DNA of 64,000 bases, taken from NCBI GenBank assembly GCA_022702705.1, contig CM040439.1, positions 30,196,930-30,260,929 of the forward strand. The letters run 5' to 3'. Both the position numbers and the translations under genes were made by a program. Origin of the DNA: Papilionanthe hookeriana x Papilionanthe teres. Lineage: Eukaryota > Streptophyta > Magnoliopsida > Asparagales > Orchidaceae. The notes below the pieces were generated by a model. It was given only the letters and a program-made list of their open reading frames with translations, did not search any database and was not told the DNA's origin. This document shows, piece after piece, positions 58,116 to 64,000 of this stretch (positions are counted from its first letter, which is position 1; every line of letters starts with the position of its first letter).

Positions 58116-59660
58116 TGTTGACCTCATTTTTTAGTCAACATTTTGTTACCTTATATCCAACCATTGAGACAAAGGACCTTTTTCCTAATGTCACGATGAC
58201 CGAGTTGACATCACATAAGCTATAACTTGAACCCTACTTGAACTGAAACTTGAGCTAACCTCTAATTTAACCTAAAATTAAATTTAACTAAATAAAATTG
58301 AAACCAACCTAACTAAAATAGAACCAAATATAACTAACGTCAGCCAAACTTGAAAATCAACCTATAAAATCAGTTTTAATTAACACACATTGAAATTATC
58401 ATTTTCTCACCGTATCAACGTATGGTTTTATACTTCATTTTGAAAGTTTTATAATGCTTATTATCACATATATAAATTCCATGCAAATTAGTTCGACGAT
58501 TATATGACATAGTTTTTACTTAAAATTTTTTTATATTAAATGTTCATGCATGAATAATGCTCTAGGTACCTTCAAATTATCATTTTATCTATAGACCAAC
58601 ACGATGATCCGAATTTCATTGTGTAAGTTGCATAATGTTCTCAATAACTTAAGAGAAGCATGAAAATTAATTTGATTATGACTAGATATACATTTTACGT
58701 AAAATTTATATTTTGAGTTTTCATGCATGAAAAAAAGTGCCATATATCAAAAATTTGTATCGTATCATTATTTAAACATATTGTGCCAAGCAGCATCTAA
58801 ATCATCAAAATCTTTCAAATGACCTCTCCACTTAAATTAGACTCCATTTTAGGGGGCTAGTTAAGTCTAGGATAATTTGTATGATAATTTTGATTAAAAG
58901 AATAAACATAATAATTCGTCACTCAAATGAACTAAGAGAAATTAACTTTAACTAAAGGAATATGATCTAGAAATAGTTTTTTAATCAATCAAAACCATAT
59001 TAAAAACTCTAATCAAAATAACTAAATTTTCTCTCTTAGAGTGTGGTCCTCAACTAAACCTAAAATTTTTGTAGATGTTGCCCACTTTGACCAAAACAAG
59101 TCAATTGCATCAGTGTGCTCTTCATATGTTTTTTAACCAAATGTGAGATGGTAGCCAAATTTTTTTCCACAACCACCTTCAATGACCCATAACTACCACC
59201 GACTACTAATAACTATCTTGCCACTTCAAATTGGAAATATCTTGAGCTAGAGATCACTTCATCAAAAACTAATTGCATCATTGGATACCTCATATTTTTT
59301 CAACTTTCAAATTAATTGAGTTTTCTCTTTGGCCATAATAGCCATAACTACCCTTTTTCAAATTAAAATTTCCCCATTCATTTTAAATTTCCCTCCACTC
59401 CACTCATAACCCCTCCCTTTTCCTCATCACTCCAAAACCCTCATCCACCTACTCGTCAAAGGCTCCGATTCTCATCCCACTCTTTTGCCAAAACCACCCT
59501 CTCCCTTTTCTCCTCCAAAATTTAGAACCTCTCTATTCTAAAATGCTCTCTCTACACTAAGAAAGGCAAGGTTAAGAGATTCATCCAAGCCAAGGAAACT
59601 AAGAACACCTTCAAGAAAGTATATAAATCCTTCATCTTCTCTCAATTCAAAACATTTTTA
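58116..59660 (+). mobile_element. Possible start of a further Tat-type LTR
   Basis: TGTTGACCTCATTTTTTAGTCAACA at 58116-58140 begins like the Tat LTR terminus at 3075 (TGTTGACCTCATTTTT) and contains a TGTTGACx/GTCAACA inverted repeat. Downstream is non-coding and ends in a C-rich, G-poor stretch (59360-59540), as in the U3 of the other LTRs. Beyond the first 16 bases I cannot align it, and no 3' end or target duplication is found, so this is tentative. Confidence 0.35.
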
Positions 59661-59718
59661 CATGATGTGGATTTTATCATTGTGATAAAGTTTCTCTCTC
59701 ATTCCTTTTACTTCCCAT

Positions 59719-59720
<2 letters not shown>

Positions 59721-59782
<62 letters not shown>
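59721..59782. repeat. (TC)31 microsatellite
   Basis: An uninterrupted 62-base TC run, with further CT-rich sequence to about 59920. Ser/Leu and Arg/Glu frames across it are artefacts. Confidence 0.98.
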
Positions 59783-59787
<5 letters not shown>

Positions 59788-59989
59788 TTATCAATACACA
59801 AAACAACCCATGGTCTCTCTTTCTCCCATCTTTTCTCTCCTACCTGAAGCCTACAATGGTCTCTCTCTCCCCACTCTCTCTCTCTCACTCACTCACTCAC
59901 ACACACTCTCTCCCTCTTTTTCTCTCCGTACCCGAAACTTTAAACCCCAATATACCTCACAATTTATCCCTTACCTTCCTTATATCCTA

Positions 59990-60265
59990 TGTTAAAATCC
60001 CCACCAAAACATTCTATCCTCTCTCTATTTACCATGTACCAAAAATCTCCACCAAAACATTTTTCTCTTCTTTCCATTTACCCTAGGCCGAAATCCCTAT
60101 CAAAACACTTCACTCTCCCTTCCATTTACCCAATGTTTAAGACCCCATCAAAATACTTATCTCTTCCTTCAATTTACCGAGTTTTAAATTCCCAATCAAA
60201 GCGCTTCCCTCTTCCTTCCACTTACCCATGGACGAAATCCCTACCATACTTTAATTTTTTTTTTA
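59990..60265. repeat. 48-bp minisatellite, about 5 units
   Basis: The word CCATTTACC or a close variant recurs at 60025, 60074, 60122, 60170 and 60218 (spacing 49, 48, 48, 48), followed each time by 'aaat(c)cc..atcaaaacac/cttc' sequence. As 48 is a multiple of 3, a 98-codon frame (59989-60285) stays open and shows a 16-residue repeat of the form KSxSKHFxLPSIYP. Units differ by several substitutions. Confidence 0.85.
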
Positions 60266-60289
60266 CTAAACTAATCTTTGTCTAAGAAG

Positions 60290-60989
60290 TATAAATAACC
60301 ATTAAAATGAAATAATACACATGGATGTATGAAATAAACAACTATGGCTTGAAGAATTATAGTTCGCATTGAAAAAAATATTTGAATGTAGATTATTCTC
60401 CAACAAATAAGGTTACTATTTGTAAGAATTTTAGTCAAAATCATTCATATACTAGACCAATTAATTCAATGAATCAATTCCTTAAAGATAAAAATGAAAA
60501 AAATAACAGAACCTCATTTCAACCCTATTTTGAACTTTATTAGTGCAAATGACCAAATACTAGCTGCAACTTGTTTGAATAAAAATTGATTATCATTTAA
60601 AAAGAGTTGAATAAGATTCCGAGTCATATTTAAAATTGTAATATGTGGTTTGAGCTTTTGTTCACACTTCTCTTAAATCCTTTTTTAGTTCATTTTTTAG
60701 GCTAATCAAACATTACGTTCAAATTATTTTATTATAGGTTCAAATTATGTGCGATGAGGGTTTAAAGAAAGCATGAACTATCTCTTAAATGTTTGGAACT
60801 TGCCTAAACTTTAAATTTTTCTTAGATTTTCAAACCATAAGTAAAATTTTAATAAGTTAATTACCGCACATAGGTTTGAACCATTTTCATTTTGAGCCTA
60901 GGGTTCTCTTATTATTCTTCTACAATTTAAGGTTGTTGATTATGTACAAGATAATGAATTCAAACCTAAAAAAAAAGAAAATATATATC
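60290..60989. other. AT-rich DNA upstream of Athila F, no recognised gene
   Basis: No domain, repeat or RNA gene is recognised. Confidence 0.5.
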
Positions 60990-62967
60990 ACCACCGACAC
61001 GCCTAAAATGTGATACATTTTTCGCTATATCATTTTACTCATTTTTTATGATATTACACTTTAAAGGAAGCGTATTTTGTATGTTTTTCGTTTTAAGTAC
61101 AAGAAATGGTGATTGAGCAAAAAGAAGCAAAAACGGTGTAATTGGAGCAAAAATGAGCTAAAGAATGAAATTTCCCGCCCACAATCTTCGATGTTTCCTT
61201 TAACGCTTAATCTCTTTTACACATCTCGTATATTTTCAACGAGATTACACTTAAAGAAGTGTTGTTTTTATGCTTATTTTGTAGGGCTATCTCCATACGA
61301 ATTAACGTTAACCGAAATGGCGAAATGGAGCTAAAATCTGAGCCAAAAGGAGCGAACCTAAGTGGAGCCGCACAGCCACTGCTTCGCCGACGACGAGATC
61401 GATCTCGCCGACGGTGAGAGATTTTCCCGAGACCACCGAAAAGTGCCCAAAACCCGCCGACAAGCCGGCCTCGAACCCGCCGACGCCGGTCTTGACGACA
61501 TGAACCGACATTTCCGCGATTTCAAATAATATTCGACGCATTCGGACGCTTTTTCGGCGGGGTGCTTAAGGAAACTCTTCTAATTCGTCCAGCGCTCTTT
61601 AAAATGGCAAATTTGTGTTAGAAATGTGTAGATTATAGGAGAAATAATAGAGGAAAGGAGAGAAAAACTTTTAGAGGAATGTTTGTGGATTCTCCAGATT
61701 AAGAGTAGAAACGTATTTACTGGAGAAATCGAGGCGTAGATTTCTTTGCACTCAGAAGCGGATTTTTGCCAAAGATTGCATGGATCGACTCGAAAACTTT
61801 ATGGGTGTAGATCTTCGTCTCTTCTTTCAAGGGAAAAGTTTCAAGATTGCTCTTCATTATCTTATAATTTTGTAAAATGATTTATTTAATGGATTTCCGT
61901 TTATTAACGAAGTTTCCTTTATGTTTTTCGCTTTGTGACACATCTCTCTTACTCTTCTTCTTCTTTTCAAAAATAGCGGCATAAGAAGATTATGCCACGT
62001 TTTCCTTTACTTTTCTTTTTCGCAAATTCAGTTAGGAATCACGTTGTGGATTTTGTGATGGCCTTGCAGAAGTAAATTTAATTACAATTGCGACGCGTTT
62101 ACTTCGCACTTCATTTACATCGCAATAAGTATTCATCAGAATAAGCAAATTCGTCGTAATCTGCATCGACTTAAAGGCCGGTGTAATTCTCAACAAAGGG
62201 AACCACATTCAAATTCCAGTTTCGATGGTGAAGTTCATGGAATCAATGCAAATAAATAAGTAAACATAATTATCGGCGTAGAATCGAGATTTTAGAGCCG
62301 ATTGTGCCAAAACTCAATCTCTGGCCATATCGTTTGGTGTCAAGTGTAGATGTTACCTCCTCGTGCGAGGGGAACGCTGAGCTCAAGGGTACCGTATCCT
62401 CCTGTACTTAGCCGTAGATTCAAGAACTGAAGATAAGGATTACCAATTTTCTTTACGCCTCTTAATTAAAGCGATAAAGCACAAGATTGTTCTTATTCTG
62501 CACATACATAATATTTAATGCATCTCATTCCTATACATTATCTATTTCATTACATAAGAATAAGAGTTTTTATTATCTCAAAATTCTCCAAACCAACTCA
62601 TCCAAAATGGTTATCTTTTAGAATTATTATTCAATTTAGTTATAATTACTATCTTTACATTTAACACTTGCATTTAGGGAGTAGTCGCTAGATAAACATA
62701 ATTTCAATCGACATTCCAAACTAAGGACTATTAGTAATAAACTAATTGACTAAGGACTTTTTACTTCACTTCCTGATCGATATCGGCTTCTGTTAAAACT
62801 CTATATTACTTCAAACGATACTTATACTGCGTAGTACCTCATTGCAGTAAAATATTTTCTAATTTTTATATCATTTAAGATTTTGCACACTACCATATTA
62901 ATAAATCGGGTCAAGTTTTTGGCCATCTTTTGGAAGTTAATTTACCGTTTAATTGCGGGTCGTGTCA
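60990..62967 (+). mobile_element. 5' LTR of Athila F
   Basis: Runs from about 60990 (start uncertain by some 20 bases) to CA at 62966-62967, where 'gtgtca' precedes the primer site as 'ggggtca' does in element C. It holds repeated 'ggagcaaaaa' units, the GC-rich block at 61375-61500 (with 'cgatctcgccgacggtgag'), and a long AT-rich leader. Frames in it are not genes. Confidence 0.75.
61375..61500 (+). repeat. GC-rich block of the Athila F LTR
   Basis: Diverged copies of the CTCGCCGACGGCGAG word and several 'cccgccgac' words in the same LTR position as the block in element C. Confidence 0.7.
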
Positions 62968-62973
62968 AGTTTT

Positions 62974-62990
62974 TGGCGCTGTCGGGAAGC
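62974..62990 (+). other. Primer-binding site of Athila F (tRNA-Asp type)
   Basis: TGGCGCTGTCGGGAAGC follows the LTR end after 'agttt'. It resembles the Athila site TGGCGCCGTTGCCGGGGA with small changes. A second LTR-end-like junction 'gggtcaagtttttggc' lies 54 bp upstream at 62908-62922. Confidence 0.75.
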
Positions 62991-63209
62991 CTACTAAGAA
63001 CTTTAGAGAATTTGGCTGAAATAATTAAAGCCAGATTGAAAATCGTAGTGCCGTAAAACTATTTTTGTGTGAAAAGTGTTTTTATATGAAAGTGTTGTGA
63101 AAAACAAGAAAAACTATTTATATGAAAAATAAGGTGTTCGTGAAAATGTTTTATCGTGTTTAATATATTTCATTTATTATTTCCGTTTAATCGTTAACGT
63201 ATTTGCTTA

Positions 63210-64000
63210 CATACATGATGTGGAAACAAGGATCTCATAGGATTCGTACCTTATGATCCCGAGTTTAAAAAAAAATAAAAATATAAAAATACAGAAGGAC
63301 TCGAAAAAATTAGAATTGGAATGGAAAACTTTCAAGATAATAACTTAGAAAATTATCATAAATCATCGAGGGATTACATAAATCCTAAGGACAGATGAAA
63401 TTCACTTTAGTATACAAACCGTCGTGTGTTCGACTCATTCGAAATAAATCCCGAGATTATCCAACTGGTGTAGAACAATCAATTTGGGGAACCTTTAAAT
63501 GATCCCTATTTACACTTATCAAATTTTCTATAACTTCGTGCTACATTTCGTTATACCCGTACGTCGACGATGTCGTTAGATTTCCGTCAGTTTTTTCCCT
63601 TTCACTAAGGATACTAAAATGTGGTTATATTCATTAGCAGCTAGTTCTATTAAAAATCGAGAGGAGTTAACTCAGAAATTCCTAGCAAAATATTTTCCAC
63701 CTTCAAGACTACTAAACTTAAAAACGATATTATATCATTTTGTCAAGTATTTAAGAGGAATCAATATACAAAGCCCGGGAAAGATTTAAGTGGAACTCCT
63801 AAGAAAATGTCCACACCATGCTTCCGCCCAATTGGTTAATCATTCAAACTTTTTATAATGGGTTAGCAGGGATCCCTTGTGCCTATAATCATGCTACTGG
63901 ATGCAGTGGATCATTAATGTCAAAATCATTCGATGAAGCGTATGCATTAATCAAAAAAATGGCTACAAACGACTCAATGGCCTCTTCCAGAAGGGTAAAT
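63210..64000 (+). pseudogene. gag: gag of Athila F, N-terminal and capsid part
   Basis: Broken plus-strand frames read 'MENFQDNNLENYHKSSRDY' from about 63325, parallel to the gag N-terminus of element E, then 'DTKMWLYSLAASSIKNREEL' near 63610, 'TQKFLAKYFPPSRL' near 63675, 'RKCPHHA' near 63805, and 'FYNGLAG' to 'GSLMSKSFDEAYALIKKMA' up to 63970. These are the standard Athila capsid blocks. Several frameshifts and stops; the gene continues past the window. Confidence 0.85.

Larger units (their letters stand above)
60990..64000 (+). mobile_element. Athila-lineage element F, 5' part (runs off window)
   Basis: Plus-strand 5' LTR, tRNA-Asp-type primer site and the first part of gag, cut by the window end. 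Its LTR shares the 'cctaaaatgtgatac', 'tatgatattacactttaaagg' and GC-rich palindrome blocks with the LTR at 269 and those of elements C and E. Confidence 0.85.

Noticed and set aside
59658..59888. Arg/Glu-repeat frame on the minus strand
   Set aside because: Direct translation of the (TC)31 microsatellite.

Overview
This is a transposon-dense stretch of plant nuclear DNA, probably an angiosperm pericentromeric or other heterochromatic region. The evidence is Ty3/gypsy elements of the Tat and Athila lineages, tRNA-Asp-type primer sites, an L1-type LINE remnant, a MITE, and a captured plant ALKBH9-type gene. I find no intact host gene and no rRNA, tRNA or CRISPR locus. Almost every coding region is a decayed retroelement gene read across stops and frameshifts. 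The species cannot be named from the sequence.

Layout. 1-1567: a fragment of a Tat-type LTR followed by an Athila-type LTR, then a 500-N gap (1568-2067). 2068-28688: a plus-strand Tat-lineage element (called A) with leader, gag, protease, RT, two RNase H domains, integrase, an AlkB-like 2-oxoglutarate/Fe(II) dioxygenase cargo gene (18016-19268), an 83-bp tandem array and a 7.4-kb 3' LTR. Its gag is split by a 7.47-kb solo LTR of the same family (B, 3075-10543) with target duplication GCAGA. 28689-42312: a minus-strand Athila element (C) with both LTRs. 42313-44359: the first 2 kb of a minus-strand Tat LTR (D). 44360-51340: a second, RT-deleted minus-strand Athila element (E). 51340-60990: AT-rich DNA with a LINE remnant, a 349-bp tandem duplication, a palindromic MITE, a possible further LTR, a (TC)31 microsatellite and a 48-bp minisatellite. 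60990-64000: the 5' LTR, primer site and gag start of a plus-strand Athila element (F) that runs off the window.

The junctions imply a nest: E was entered by D, D by C, C by A, and A by B (now a solo LTR). The most interesting item is the AlkB cargo in A. It keeps the HxD...H iron-binding triad and the terminal KRIS motif of plant ALKBH9-type m6A RNA demethylases and lies between integrase and the 3' LTR. Second are the Athila elements: each carries two env-like ORF remnants downstream of pol, and each ORF is preceded by a GC-rich palindromic block resembling a block in the element's own LTR, as if an LTR promoter module had been copied in front of each extra gene.
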